From the NCBI GenBank assembly GCA_035629025.1, contig DASPIU010000070.1, positions 1 through 64,000 on the forward strand: a stretch of 64,000 nt of DNA. Direction: 5' to 3'. Positions 1-9,675 of the stretch are shown here, piece by piece; the first letter of the stretch is position 1; every line of letters begins with the position of its first letter. The position numbers were made by a program, and so were the translations under genes. This DNA is from Stenotrophomonas_A sp035629025 (lineage in GTDB: Bacteria; Pseudomonadota; Gammaproteobacteria; Xanthomonadales; Xanthomonadaceae). The notes below the pieces were generated by a model. It did not search any database and was not told the DNA's origin. It saw nothing but the letters and a program-made list of their open reading frames with translations.

Positions 1-279
1 GGGCTGCAGGCCGAAACTCATCGACGTGCCGGTCCAGGCATTGCTGTCCAGCAGGTTGGAGCGCGTGCAGTGCCACACCACGCGGCGGCGCTCTGGTTCG
101 TGCAGCACGTCCAGCTCCACGCACCAGCCGTGGGCGCTCCAATCCAGGCGAACGTGACCATCAGCGCCCACCGCTTCGCGCGTCCACCAGCGCGCCAGAT
201 GCTCCGGCTCGGTGAGCGCGCTGGCGACGACCTCGGGCGCGGCGGCAATCTCGAACTGATGGCGGATCGGCGGGGGCAT
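1..279 (-). CDS. SRPBCC (AHSA1-like) domain protein, partial
   Basis: This frame runs off the left edge of the window, so only the first 93 residues are visible. It begins MPPPIRHQFEI and continues through a typical START/SRPBCC opening: an alternating beta strand, then ALTEPEHLARWW, the hallmark of the activator-of-Hsp90-ATPase-homology (AHSA1) subfamily, where a helix follows a Trp-Trp pair. Members bind small hydrophobic ligands in a deep cavity, and many bacterial ones are uncharacterised. The ATG at 277-279 was chosen because the protein fits the family from its first residues. A GTG- or ATG-initiated reading in a different frame over the same bases is Arg/Ser-rich and not protein-like. 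The specific function is unknown. Confidence 0.75.
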   Translation of the reverse strand, partial: MPPPIRHQFEIAAAPEVVASALTEPEHLARWWTREAVGADGHVRLDWSAHGWCVELDVLHEPERRRVVWHCTRSNLLDSNAWTGTSMSFGLQP

Positions 280-406
280 CGGCAGCTCTCGCGTGGGCAA
301 GCCAGCCGGATCATCGCAAAGACCGCGCCGCGGCGCTGCTGCGGCGCGCAAAAGCGGCGCCGGCGCTGCGGCCGTGGCGACGCAATCCGTGCTGCTTTTG
401 GGTTGC

Positions 407-482
407 TGTAGGAGGGGCTTCAGCCCCGACGAGCGGAGTCGTGGCCCGTCAGCTCGCGGTCGCGGCTGAAGCCGCTCCTACA
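407..482. repeat. REP palindrome pair, copy 1
   Basis: Two inverted copies of a short palindromic unit face each other. The left arm starts GTAGGAGGGGCTTCAGCCCC and the right arm ends GGCTGAAGCCGCTCCTAC, with about 30 bases between. The 5' GTAG tetranucleotide followed by an imperfect hairpin is the signature of the REP family found in Pseudomonas and Stenotrophomonas, which is mobilised by RAYT transposases. No RAYT gene is in this window. The gap between the SRPBCC gene start (279) and the MgtC gene stop (576) holds nothing else that I can recognise. Confidence 0.8.
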
Positions 483-575
483 GTGCGCCCCTCTGGCAAT
501 CAGAACCCAGCCAAAGGAACGAACTCAGCACCCTGTTCGGCGAGCTGTTCGCAGCGCTCGGCGGCTGAGTGGCAG

Positions 576-1079
576 CTATTCCCCGCCCGCGCCGTCCGCC
601 GGGCCGGCGGGCTTGTCGACCTGCGCGTGCGCGCGCATTTCCACCCGGCGGAACAAGGCCAGGACCGCCACGCACATCAATGAAGCGCCGGCCGCGATCG
701 CGTAGCGGCCAATGCCGGCGGCAATGCCGATCGCCGCGGCCATGATCAGCGAACAGGCAGTGGTCAGGCCGCTGATGCGATCGCCACGCTGACCGCGCAG
801 GATGGTGCCGGCGGCCACGAAGCCGACGCTGGCGACGACCGCCTCGATCAGGCGCACCGGGTCGACCTGCAGCAGGTCGCGGTAGCGCTCGTTCTCGAAA
901 TGCTCGGCAATGCTGTCGCCGAGGCCGACGATCAGCGCGGCGGCGCCGGCAATCATCATGTGCGTGCGCAGCCCGGCCGCATGCCGGCCCATTTCGCGTT
1001 CGATGCCCAGCACGCCGCCCAGCGCCATCGCGGCGGCCACGCGCAGCAGTATGAAAAGATCCTGGCTCAGGTTTTCCAT
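576..1079 (-). CDS. MgtC/SapB family membrane protein
   Basis: A 167-residue inner-membrane protein. It opens MENLSQDLFILLRVAAAMA and carries the MgtC-family core: the GIERE motif near residue 25, several hydrophobic helices, and a glycine-rich GFVAAGTILRG segment near residue 90. The C-terminal quarter is polar and probably cytoplasmic. MgtC proteins influence Mg2+ homeostasis, F1Fo ATP synthase activity and intramacrophage survival in pathogens. SapB-type homologues in environmental bacteria are of unknown role. A clear AGGAG lies about nine bases before the ATG. The gene is divergent from the DUF938 gene beginning at 1161. Confidence 0.85.
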   Translation of the reverse strand: MENLSQDLFILLRVAAAMALGGVLGIEREMGRHAAGLRTHMMIAGAAALIVGLGDSIAEHFENERYRDLLQVDPVRLIEAVVASVGFVAAGTILRGQRGDRISGLTTACSLIMAAAIGIAAGIGRYAIAAGASLMCVAVLALFRRVEMRAHAQVDKPAGPADGAGGE

Positions 1080-1160
1080 GCGTTTCTCCTGCAAGGACCA
1101 CACCATCGCAAGCCGCCGGCGCAGGCCAGGTGAAGGCCGCCGTCGGTCTATCCTGTGCGC

Positions 1161-1805
1161 ATGAAGCCGCACGCCCCCGCCAGCGAACGCAACCGCGAAC
1201 CGATCCTCGCCATCCTGCGGCAATACTTCGGCGACCGGCGCCATGTGCTGGAAATCGGCAGCGGCACCGGCCAGCACGCGGTGCATTTCGCTGCCGCCCT
1301 GCCGGCGTTGCAATGGCAAACCAGTGACCAGCCCCAGGCCCTGCCCGGCATTGCCGCCTGGCGCGAGGACGCCGGCCTGCCCAACCTGCCGCCGCCATTG
1401 GCGTTGCAGGTGGTAGCCGGGAACGGCTTGCAGCCGCCGCCACCCTTGCCCACAGACGACCAGGGCAGCGGCTTCGATGCCGTGTTCACCGCCAACACCT
1501 TGCACATCATGGCCTGGCCTCAGGTGCAGGCGCTGTTTGCGGCGCTGCCGTCGATCACCCGGCCGCAGGCACTGCTGGCGGTGTATGGCCCGTTCAATGT
1601 TGGCGGGCAGTACACCAGCGACAGCAACCGCGCCTTCGATGCCTGGCTGCACAGCGAATATCCGGATGGTGGCGGCCTGCGTGACATCGAGGCGGTCGAA
1701 GCACTCGCGGCAGCGGCGGGGTTCGCGCGGATCGCAGCCTTTGCAATGCCGGCCAACAACCAGTGCCTGCTGTGGCGGCGCGGCGGCAGTCGCATGCGCC
1801 GCTGA
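1161..1805 (+). CDS. DUF938 class I SAM-dependent methyltransferase
   Basis: A 214-residue cytoplasmic protein of the DUF938 family. The SAM-binding glycine loop EIGSGTGQHA sits at residues 31-40. The family-typical stretch YGPFNVGGQYTSDSNRAFD follows in the second half. The fold is the Rossmann-type methyltransferase, but the substrate of DUF938 proteins is not established. An in-frame GTG lies two codons upstream at 1155. The ATG at 1161 was preferred, and no strong Shine-Dalgarno distinguishes them. The gene ends 16 bases before the stop of the convergent membrane protein gene. Confidence 0.85.
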   Translation: MKPHAPASERNREPILAILRQYFGDRRHVLEIGSGTGQHAVHFAAALPALQWQTSDQPQALPGIAAWREDAGLPNLPPPLALQVVAGNGLQPPPPLPTDDQGSGFDAVFTANTLHIMAWPQVQALFAALPSITRPQALLAVYGPFNVGGQYTSDSNRAFDAWLHSEYPDGGGLRDIEAVEALAAAAGFARIAAFAMPANNQCLLWRRGGSRMRR

Positions 1806-1820
1806 AGCCGCACGCAGCGC

Positions 1821-3584
1821 TCAGCCGCGGCGCGGCCGTTCCAGCCACCAGCTGGCGGCGGCCAGCAACACGAACGCCCACCATGCGGGCCAGCGCGAAC
1901 TTGGCAGCCCAGGCCCCGCGCTCGCCGTCGTTGCCACTGGTGCCGAACGCATCAGCTGTGTGGCATCAGCCTGCGTCCGCAGATGCCAGGCACGCGCCTG
2001 GGCGGGATCACGCACGAAGAAGGGTTCGCGCTGCTCGCCTTGCGCCAGCACGTGCCAACCGGGCTGTTGCGGCCAGTACGCCGCGCATCCACGTGAGCCG
2101 CTGGCCGGATCGCGTTGCAAGGCATGCGCGTGACTGGTTGGATCGCGTACCTGCGCGTCCGCGCCAAGCCCGCACAGCGTGCTGCGTTCGCCCGTCCACG
2201 CCAGCTCGGGCAGTTCGGCTGCGCTCGTTGCGGCCGCGCGCGGCCGCGCCAACGTCGCCACTGCATCGCTCCATTGGCGTGCGTGCGCGGCAGCGGCACC
2301 GGCCAGCGTCAGGCGATAGGTGTCGGTGATCGTGGTCACGCCGATGCGGCCCTGGCCGAGGGCGTGCCACCAGGCATAGGGCTGGCCGCGTGCGTCGCGT
2401 GCCAGTACCGGCAGCGCCGTGGACGGCGCGAAGTCGCGGCGGGTCAGGGCTGGCAGGGCTTCGCTGGCGTCGGCATTGGCCGAAGTGCCGGCCGGCGCGG
2501 GGTTGGCCGCGGCGCCCGTTGCCACGGTGGCGACGCCATCGCCGCCGCGCAACGGCAGACCGAACTGCGCCAGGGCCTGGCGCAGGCTGGCGTCGGCCGG
2601 CCCGTCCAGGCGTATCAATACGCCGAGCCCGCGCCGTGCCGCGGCCAGCACCGCTTCGCGCTGCGAGCGCGACAGTGCCGCGAGCGCGCGCTGGTCCAGC
2701 CACAGCAGGTCGAAGCCTGCCAGCGTGGCCGCGTCCAGCGGCAGGCTGGCATCGCCCAGTTGCAGGCCCGCGCCGGTCGCGATCTGCGTGTGCAGCGTCA
2801 GCCCGGCATCGGCCGCCCAGCGCCGCAGATACTTCCATTCCGGCTGCGGTGCGCCGGCCTGTATCCACACCCGCAGCGGCGCTGCATCGATGACCCGCAG
2901 CGGCAGTGGCTGGCGGTCGCGCTCGGTGCCGCGCGCGTCGAGCACGCGTACGGCGAACAGCACTTCGCCGGCGATGCGCGCCTGCCCGATCAGGCTGAAG
3001 CCGCCCTGCGCATCGGCCATCGCCATGTCCACGCGGCGGCCGGCAGGGTCCAGCAGTTCCACGCCCGCACCCGGCAGGCCGCTGACCTGGCCGCGTACTG
3101 CGAACGCGTTACCCGGTGCAACCGGCGCGGGCGAGGACAGCCCGATCAGGCCCGGCGGCAGCGCAGTGGGCTCGAAGATCAGCGCGCGCGTGCCGACGGC
3201 CTCATGATCGCGCGTGGGCAGACCCTGGCCGAGCACCCGCAGGCGCGCGATGTCCGGGCGCTGGCGCAGCGCGGTCGCCAGGTCCGGCACCACCGGCACG
3301 TCGGCCGCAGCGTTGGCCTCGGGCAAGGCAACGACTGCTTCGCCCGCGCCCGCAGCCGGTTGTGGCGCGCCCGCGGTCAGCACGACCAGCGTCGTGCCGC
3401 TTTCGATCACGCGCGCTGGTGGATACAACGCCAGATACAGCAGCAGTGCGCAGGCAGGCTGCAAGGCAAGCAGCAGCACGCGGCGCCAGTGTGGGACGAG
3501 CGCGGGCTGGCGCAGCAGACGCAGCACACCCACCACGGCCGCGAGGGCGAGCACCACGGCGCTGCCGATCTGCCACACGCTCAT
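1821..3584 (-). CDS. membrane protein, last gene of the MoxR cluster
   Basis: A 587-residue protein with two hydrophobic helices at the N terminus (about residues 5-20 and 36-56) and one at the C terminus just before the end (WPAWWAFVLLAAASWWLE). The large middle part is probably periplasmic. It contains a carboxypeptidase-regulatory-like beta-sandwich region around residues 145-240 and, after it, a region resembling the glutamine-amidotransferase-like fold common in proteins of MoxR/BatA clusters (LRVWIQAGAPQPEWKYLRRWAADAG and following, shown here only by key positions). No catalytic residues can be assigned. Its ATG overlaps the stop of the upstream gene (ATGA), so the two are translationally coupled. 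The function is unknown. The placement argues for a structural part of a MoxR-assisted membrane complex. Confidence 0.7.
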   Translation of the reverse strand: MSVWQIGSAVVLALAAVVGVLRLLRQPALVPHWRRVLLLALQPACALLLYLALYPPARVIESGTTLVVLTAGAPQPAAGAGEAVVALPEANAAADVPVVPDLATALRQRPDIARLRVLGQGLPTRDHEAVGTRALIFEPTALPPGLIGLSSPAPVAPGNAFAVRGQVSGLPGAGVELLDPAGRRVDMAMADAQGGFSLIGQARIAGEVLFAVRVLDARGTERDRQPLPLRVIDAAPLRVWIQAGAPQPEWKYLRRWAADAGLTLHTQIATGAGLQLGDASLPLDAATLAGFDLLWLDQRALAALSRSQREAVLAAARRGLGVLIRLDGPADASLRQALAQFGLPLRGGDGVATVATGAAANPAPAGTSANADASEALPALTRRDFAPSTALPVLARDARGQPYAWWHALGQGRIGVTTITDTYRLTLAGAAAAHARQWSDAVATLARPRAAATSAAELPELAWTGERSTLCGLGADAQVRDPTSHAHALQRDPASGSRGCAAYWPQQPGWHVLAQGEQREPFFVRDPAQARAWHLRTQADATQLMRSAPVATTASAGPGLPSSRWPAWWAFVLLAAASWWLERPRRG

Positions 3585-5776
3585 GGCTGCTCCCCCGCGG
3601 AAAGGGCGTCGAGATAGCGGCGGCCACTGGCATCGGGTGCCTGCCGCGGCAAGGGTTGCGCTGGTGGCGCGGACACCGCTGACCACAGCAGCGCACGCAG
3701 TCGTTCGCGGCAATCCGTGCACGCGGGTTCGGCGCGGTATTGCTCAAGCGCGGCGGCCAGGTCGAGCGGCGATGCCAGGCGCGTTTCGTGTGCCGCCAGC
3801 CAGCGCGCGAACGCATCCAGTCGTGCCGCCGGCACCTCCCCGGCGTCGGGGCGCAAGGCCTGCCACAGCGCCAGCGCGTCGGCCGCGTCCTCGTCGCGCC
3901 AGGGTTGCAGCGCATCGTCGCGACGCGCCAGGCCGGCGCGGTCGCCACTCAGGCGTCGGCTCATGTCGATTGGCGGCAGTTCCGGGCCGAGCCGCGCCAG
4001 GTAGATGCGTTCGGCCTGCTGCACCTGCTTGATGAAACCCAGGGCCTTGTAGGCATAGGGCAGCGCGGCGTCCGGCCGGCCCTGGCGAAGTTCGCCTTCG
4101 GCCTGCCACATCTGGTCGAGCGCGGCCTTGAGCGTGGCCCGGGTCTGCGGGTCGAGCAGGGTGGCGGCCTCGGCGTGGTCGTGGGTGTGGCCGAACTCGG
4201 CAAGCACGTTGCCGCCCTCGCCGAAGGTGGTCGTCGCCGCTTGCCCTTCGTGCTCGTGTTCGTGGTCGTGGTCGTCCAGCGCCGCCGCGCCTTCGCTCTT
4301 GGCATCGTGTGGCGCGGGCGCGTCGGCGGTGGGAATGTCACTGGTGGGCACGTCGCTGGTCGGCACGCTGGTTTCGGCCGGCCCCGGCAGCTTGGGCGCA
4401 CCTTCGCTTTCCTCGCCGAGGAATTGGCCGTAGCGCAGGCGCAGGATGCGCTGGTCCACGCCGATGGCGTCGGAACGCTTGAGGAAGGTGTCGGCGTCGA
4501 GGCGGCGCTTGTCCTTCAACAGCGCTTCGGCATCGATGATGATCTGGCGCTGGCTGCGGAAGTACGCCGGCAGCGTCTTGCGCACCGTGGCTTCGAGCTC
4601 CACGCCGGCCTGCACCTGCGGCGCCGGCCAGCGCAGGATGACGCTGCCGCTGCGCGCGGTCTGCGCGGTAGGCGGGCGGTTATCGCGCACTTCCAGCTGG
4701 GCGACCAGATCGTCGCCCGGCTGCATGCCCAGCGCGGCCGGGTCGACGCTGTAGCTGAAGCGACGCAGCGTGGCGCTGCCACTGCCGGCCAGCGTGGTGC
4801 CGTGTTCGCTGAAGCGGATGTTCTCGCCGCTGCCCTGGGCCAGGGTCAGGCGCAGTTGCGCCTGCGCGGCCACGCCGTGGTCGTCGCTGGCTTCAAAGCG
4901 CAGCAGCCAGCGTTGCCGCGCGGGCTGCCATTCGACCAGGCTGCTGTCGGGTTCGATGACGCGCACCTGCGGTGCCTGGTCGGGCACGGCTTCGAGCCGA
5001 TGCAAGGCCAGTGGCTGGCCATCGAGGACGATGCGGTAGAGCAGCGAGCGTTCGAGCACCAGGGCGATCGTGCCCTGCGCGCCTTGCAGTTGCAGCGGCA
5101 GGGCGCGGCCGTCGGTCAGCCGCAACTGTGCCTGTTGCGGCGCGCCCTCGAATTGCAGCGTCCACTGCAGACGCGTGCCTTGCGGCACCTTGGCATCCAG
5201 CCCGGGCAGGGTGGCGGGGGCCTGCCCGGTGTAGGCCGGCGGCGTGGCCTGCAGACGGGCGTGAAGCAGGCGCGCCTGTTCGCGCGCGCGCGCGGCGCGG
5301 TCCATGTTCGCGGCAGGTTCGGCGGCAACCGGCGCGCGCGCCGGCCACCACAGCACGGCGGCCAGGGCGAGCGCGCCCAGCAGCCATACGCAGATGCCTC
5401 GGCGCCAAGGCCTGGGCTCGCGCAGCTGCGCGCTGGCCTCGGGCAGGCGCGCCAGCACGCGTTCGCGTTGCAGCGTCTGCAGCGGACCGAGCGTGGTCGG
5501 TTCGGCAAACAACAGGTCGGCGCTATCTTCCAGTGCGGGCGCGGCGTCCAGGCGGCGGCGCAGCCACGTACGGTCCAGACCGCGCGCCGAGGCTGCGGCC
5601 AAGGCCATCAACGCCAGGCCGCCGAGCAGCAGCGCCGGCCACCACGCCGCGCCACTGCCCAGGCGCCACGCCAGCGCTGCCGGCAGCAACGCCCAGGGCC
5701 AGCCGAAGGCGACCACGGCGAACTTCCGCCGCCGTCGCGCTGCCTGCCAGCGTGTCTGCAGCAGCTGCATGCTCAT
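3581..5776 (-). CDS. large membrane protein with His-rich segment (DUF4175-like)
   Basis: A 731-residue protein with hydrophobic segments near residues 20-60 and 135-155, then a long soluble part. It resembles the membrane proteins (some annotated DUF4175) that follow BatA-like genes in proteobacterial MoxR clusters, but the match is by architecture only. Two striking low-complexity stretches are present. One is a PTSD-type repeat around residues 466-485. The other is a His/Asp/Glu-rich segment around residues 500-535 (DHDHEHEHEG, then GHTHDHAE), a plausible metal-binding loop. The start ATG at 5776 overlaps the stop of the preceding gene, and the stop overlaps the next gene's start, so three genes are linked by ATGA junctions. 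Confidence 0.7.
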   Translation of the reverse strand: MSMQLLQTRWQAARRRRKFAVVAFGWPWALLPAALAWRLGSGAAWWPALLLGGLALMALAAASARGLDRTWLRRRLDAAPALEDSADLLFAEPTTLGPLQTLQRERVLARLPEASAQLREPRPWRRGICVWLLGALALAAVLWWPARAPVAAEPAANMDRAARAREQARLLHARLQATPPAYTGQAPATLPGLDAKVPQGTRLQWTLQFEGAPQQAQLRLTDGRALPLQLQGAQGTIALVLERSLLYRIVLDGQPLALHRLEAVPDQAPQVRVIEPDSSLVEWQPARQRWLLRFEASDDHGVAAQAQLRLTLAQGSGENIRFSEHGTTLAGSGSATLRRFSYSVDPAALGMQPGDDLVAQLEVRDNRPPTAQTARSGSVILRWPAPQVQAGVELEATVRKTLPAYFRSQRQIIIDAEALLKDKRRLDADTFLKRSDAIGVDQRILRLRYGQFLGEESEGAPKLPGPAETSVPTSDVPTSDIPTADAPAPHDAKSEGAAALDDHDHEHEHEGQAATTTFGEGGNVLAEFGHTHDHAEAATLLDPQTRATLKAALDQMWQAEGELRQGRPDAALPYAYKALGFIKQVQQAERIYLARLGPELPPIDMSRRLSGDRAGLARRDDALQPWRDEDAADALALWQALRPDAGEVPAARLDAFARWLAAHETRLASPLDLAAALEQYRAEPACTDCRERLRALLWSAVSAPPAQPLPRQAPDASGRRYLDALSAGEQP

Positions 5777-6939
5777 GCCGGGGCACCGCGCCGTGGCGAA
5801 GTCGCGAGCCAGCGTTCGAGCGCGAACAACAAGGCAATCAGCAGCGGCAACCATGGCAGCAGCCGTGCCGCAGCTGCCGGCCAGGTGCGCGCCTGCTGCA
5901 ACGGCGCGAAGTCGCTGGCAACGGCACGGGTCGGCGGCGGCAGCGGACGCAAGTGCGTGGCAAGATCGCGGGCGAAACCGGCATCGAGCACGCGCGGAAA
6001 CGCGGCCGGGTCCAGGCCCTGCGGCAGTCGCCACAGCGTGCCATTGCCATGGGTGACAGCGTCCAGCAGGTGATCGCCGTTGGCATCACGCCAGTGGGCC
6101 TGCGCCACGGCGCCGGCAGGCAGAGGCGTGCGCGGTGCGACCAGCAGTTCGCCGCCTTGGCGGACCCATGCCAGCCAGGCGTCTGGCACCGCCCCGCCGC
6201 GCCACCAGACGGCGATCGTGCCCACCGCTGGCGGCGGAGCGCCGGGTGCATTGGCGGGCAGCGCGGGCAACGCCGACGTGGTCGGCGTGGTCTGCCAGGC
6301 GGCGTGCAGGGCACGCAAGATGCGCAGCGCCGGATCGGCCGGGTCGATGGCGATCAAGGCCAGACGCAGCGGCGCCGCGGGTGCTGCGGCAACAGCAGGC
6401 GAATGCCCGGGCAACACCTGCCAATCCACCGCGCGCGACAGCAGTGGCCGTGCGGCATCCATGGCGCCGACATCCGCCGGCACGATGACGCGTAACGGCG
6501 CCTGCGCCGGCAGGCTCGCGTCGAACTCGCGCAGCAGGCTGGCGACAGGCTGGGTGGCGGTGGGCATCGGGCTGTCGAAAGCAGGAAAGCCGGGGGCCAG
6601 CCAGCGCGTCTGCGCATCGGCAGGCAAGGCCAGCGCGCGCAATGCCGCCGCGTCGATGCCGGGCGCAACGAGGACGCGCAGGCGCCGCGCATCCTCATCG
6701 CGCCAGGCCAGACCGGCCAGCAGCAAGGCCAGCAGGGCCAGCAGCAACAGGCGCAACAGCAGCAGCGGCCATTCGTCCACGCGAATGCGCTGCCGCGGGC
6801 GCGGCTGCGCGCGCAGCCAGCGCAGCGCGGCGAACTCGGTCAGCCGAGATTCCTGCCGCCGTGCCAGGTGGATCAGCAGCGGCAACAGCCATGCCGCCAA
6901 CGCGGCCAGACCGAGCGGGAACAGCAAGGTCAGGCCCAT
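5773..6939 (-). CDS. BatA-like double-transmembrane N-terminal domain protein
   Basis: A 388-residue protein. The N terminus has the paired-helix domain of the BatA family: a first helix (LLFPLGLAALAAWLLPLLIHL, residues about 4-24), an amphipathic linker with ALRWLRAQPRPRQR, then a very hydrophobic helix at residues 58-80. The rest is soluble and probably periplasmic, with a hydrophobic segment near the C terminus. BatA/BatB-type proteins with MoxR and DUF58 partners form a membrane module first described for Bacteroides aerotolerance. The role in this family of bacteria is not defined. The gene overlaps the DUF58 gene by 10 bases and the next gene by 4. Confidence 0.8.
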   Translation of the reverse strand: MGLTLLFPLGLAALAAWLLPLLIHLARRQESRLTEFAALRWLRAQPRPRQRIRVDEWPLLLLRLLLLALLALLLAGLAWRDEDARRLRVLVAPGIDAAALRALALPADAQTRWLAPGFPAFDSPMPTATQPVASLLREFDASLPAQAPLRVIVPADVGAMDAARPLLSRAVDWQVLPGHSPAVAAAPAAPLRLALIAIDPADPALRILRALHAAWQTTPTTSALPALPANAPGAPPPAVGTIAVWWRGGAVPDAWLAWVRQGGELLVAPRTPLPAGAVAQAHWRDANGDHLLDAVTHGNGTLWRLPQGLDPAAFPRVLDAGFARDLATHLRPLPPPTRAVASDFAPLQQARTWPAAAARLLPWLPLLIALLFALERWLATSPRRGAPA

Positions 6940-7829
6940 GCCGCCTCCGTGCCGAACAGCCGCTGCAGGCCGGCATCAAGCGGCTCGTCCAGGTATTGCG
7001 TGGCGTGGCGAATGCCTGCTGCCTGCCAGCGCGCTTCACGTTCGCGCATGGCCTGGGCGAAGCGCCGAAGGTAGTCGGCGCGCAGGGCGGCGGCGTCGCC
7101 GAGCAGTTCCTCGCCGGTTTCCGGATCACGGAAGCGGTGGCCGCCGCGGAACGGGAAGTCGCGCTCATCGGCACCCAGCACCTGCAGCTGCACGACCTCG
7201 CGGCGCGCGGCTGCCAGCCGTTCGGACAGGGCGATGCCAGCTTCGTCGAAACCATCGCCGAGCATCAGGATCAGGTCGTCCGCCGCGCTGCGTTCCCAGG
7301 CCACGCGCTGTTGCTCGGCGGGCGGCCAGCCGCCGCTGGCGCGCAGGCCATGCAACGCCAGCCACAGCCGGTCGCGTTGCCGCGCGCCTGTGGCAGCGGG
7401 CACCAGTTGCACGCCATTGCCGCCGAACACGATCAGGCCGAAACGGTCGCCCTGGCGCAGGGCGCATTCGGCTGCGCAGGCGGCGACGCCGCGCAATGCG
7501 TCGAGCCGGTTGTACTGCGGGCGGGCCTGGTCAGCCTGGCTGGCCGACGCGCTGGCGTCGAGCACGATCCACAAGGTCAGCGGACTTTCACGCTCGGCTT
7601 CGCGCACGAAGAAGCGGTCCGAGCGGCCATAGAGCTTCCAGTCGATCTGCCGCAGTTCGTCGCCCGGTTCGTAGGCGCGGTATTGCGCGAATTCCAGCCC
7701 GGCGCCGCGGCTGCGGCTGGCGTGCAGGCCCACGCCCTGCTGGCCGGCGGTGCGGCGCGCGCGCAGCACCAGCGTGCGCAGGCGGCTGCGCACCTCGGCG
7801 GGAATCAGGGCCGGACCGGCTGCGTCCAC
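6930..7829 (-). CDS. DUF58 domain protein (vWA-like, MoxR partner)
   Basis: A 299-residue cytoplasmic protein. The DUF58 signature YRAYEPGDELRQIDWKLYGR occupies residues 50-69. It leads into a von Willebrand A-like fold with a DASAS metal-ion-dependent adhesion motif at 91-95. Proteins of this type are encoded next to MoxR ATPases and are thought to be their adaptor or client. The start is a GTG at 7829, eight bases after the moxR stop. No better start is apparent between the stop and the conserved N-terminal helix. The coding frame overlaps the following BatA-like gene. Confidence 0.85.
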   Translation of the reverse strand: MDAAGPALIPAEVRSRLRTLVLRARRTAGQQGVGLHASRSRGAGLEFAQYRAYEPGDELRQIDWKLYGRSDRFFVREAERESPLTLWIVLDASASASQADQARPQYNRLDALRGVAACAAECALRQGDRFGLIVFGGNGVQLVPAATGARQRDRLWLALHGLRASGGWPPAEQQRVAWERSAADDLILMLGDGFDEAGIALSERLAAARREVVQLQVLGADERDFPFRGGHRFRDPETGEELLGDAAALRADYLRRFAQAMREREARWQAAGIRHATQYLDEPLDAGLQRLFGTEAAWA

Positions 7830-7836
7830 GCTGCGC

Positions 7837-8823
<987 letters not shown>

Positions 8824-8850
8824 GGGGGTTCTCGGTTGCTGTGCGCTTCT

Positions 8851-8918
8851 TGTAGGAGCGGCTTCAGCCGCGACGGCTTTACCGGTAAAGCCCCTCGCGG
8901 CTGAAGCCGCTCCTGCAG
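8851..8918. repeat. REP palindrome pair, copy 2
   Basis: Inverted REP units (GTAGGAGCGGCTTCAGCCGC on the left, GCGGCTGAAGCCGCTCCTGC on the right) lie in the 121-base gap between the DUF4159 gene and moxR. The loop carries an extra small inverted repeat, GGCTTTACCGGTAAAGCC. On the minus-strand transcript the element would fold as a strong stem-loop between two genes that otherwise look like one operon, so it could stabilise the upstream mRNA or lower downstream expression. Confidence 0.85.
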
Positions 8919-8944
8919 GGGCTCTGTCGATGGGCGTGGGTGGC

Positions 8945-9655
8945 TCAGCTGTTCAATGCATACATCACGATGTTCACCGCGAATTTCGTGTTGTCTTCGG
9001 CCAGGAAGCGCTTGTTGCGCCAGTCGTAATCCCACTCGCAGCCGTAGTCCTTGTTGCTGTAGAGCACACCGAGGCGGCCGTCGATCTCGATGCCCTTGAG
9101 GTAGTCGTGCACCAGGTCGTCGCCCCAGCCGTTGAGCTCGAAGCCGGTCGCCGGCGGGCCGTCGGGGAACTTGAAGAAGCTGCTGTAGAGCGGGTGCTTG
9201 TTCGGCAGCTTCTTCAGCGCGCCCTTGCCGAAGATCGCGGCCATCTGCGCCTCGAATGAGCGCGCGAACAGGCCGTCGATGTCGTGGTTGCAGTCGTCCA
9301 CGAGCACGAAGCCGCCGTTGCGCACATAGCGCTCGAAGTTGCGCCGCTCGGCGGCGTTGAACTCGACCAGCTTGTGCCCGGCCAGGTAGCAGAACGGCGC
9401 CTGCAACACGCGCGAATCGGCCAGCGGCAGCACGTGTTCGACCGGGTCCACGCGCAGATGGGTGTAGTCGATCAGCGAGGTGATCAGGTTCGACGGCATG
9501 CGCGCGTCCACGTCCCAGTCACCGGAGTCGTACTTCAAACGCGTGAACCAGAAGTCGTACTGCGGCGAGGCCGCGCGCGCCGCAGGCAGCGCGAGGGCGG
9601 TGATGCCGCCAAGCATCAGCTTCAGGAAGTCAGCGCGCGTTAGACGACTGGACAA
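8945..9655 (-). CDS. DUF4159 domain protein with signal sequence
   Basis: A 236-residue exported protein. A short basic N terminus and hydrophobic stretch (LMLGGITALALPAARA) form a signal peptide, with no twin arginine. The remainder matches DUF4159. It has FTRLKYDSGDWDVD early on, a central NGGFVLVDDCNHDIDG segment, and the family's conserved aromatic C terminus. DUF4159 proteins are often encoded beside TldD/PmbA and MoxR genes, as here. Their function is unknown. The only usable start is TTG at 9655, because an in-frame stop lies a few codons upstream and no ATG fits the signal peptide. Confidence 0.8.
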   Translation of the reverse strand: MSSRLTRADFLKLMLGGITALALPAARAASPQYDFWFTRLKYDSGDWDVDARMPSNLITSLIDYTHLRVDPVEHVLPLADSRVLQAPFCYLAGHKLVEFNAAERRNFERYVRNGGFVLVDDCNHDIDGLFARSFEAQMAAIFGKGALKKLPNKHPLYSSFFKFPDGPPATGFELNGWGDDLVHDYLKGIEIDGRLGVLYSNKDYGCEWDYDWRNKRFLAEDNTKFAVNIVMYALNS

Positions 9656-9675
9656 GGGCAGGATGCTTCAGGACG

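Noticed and set aside
441..683. An 80-codon plus-strand frame near the left edge
   Set aside because: It starts inside a REP unit and overlaps the end of the MgtC-like gene; no ribosome site.
8851..8918. REP arrays as possible CRISPR repeats
   Set aside because: Only one inverted pair per site, no regular spacers and no cas genes in the window.
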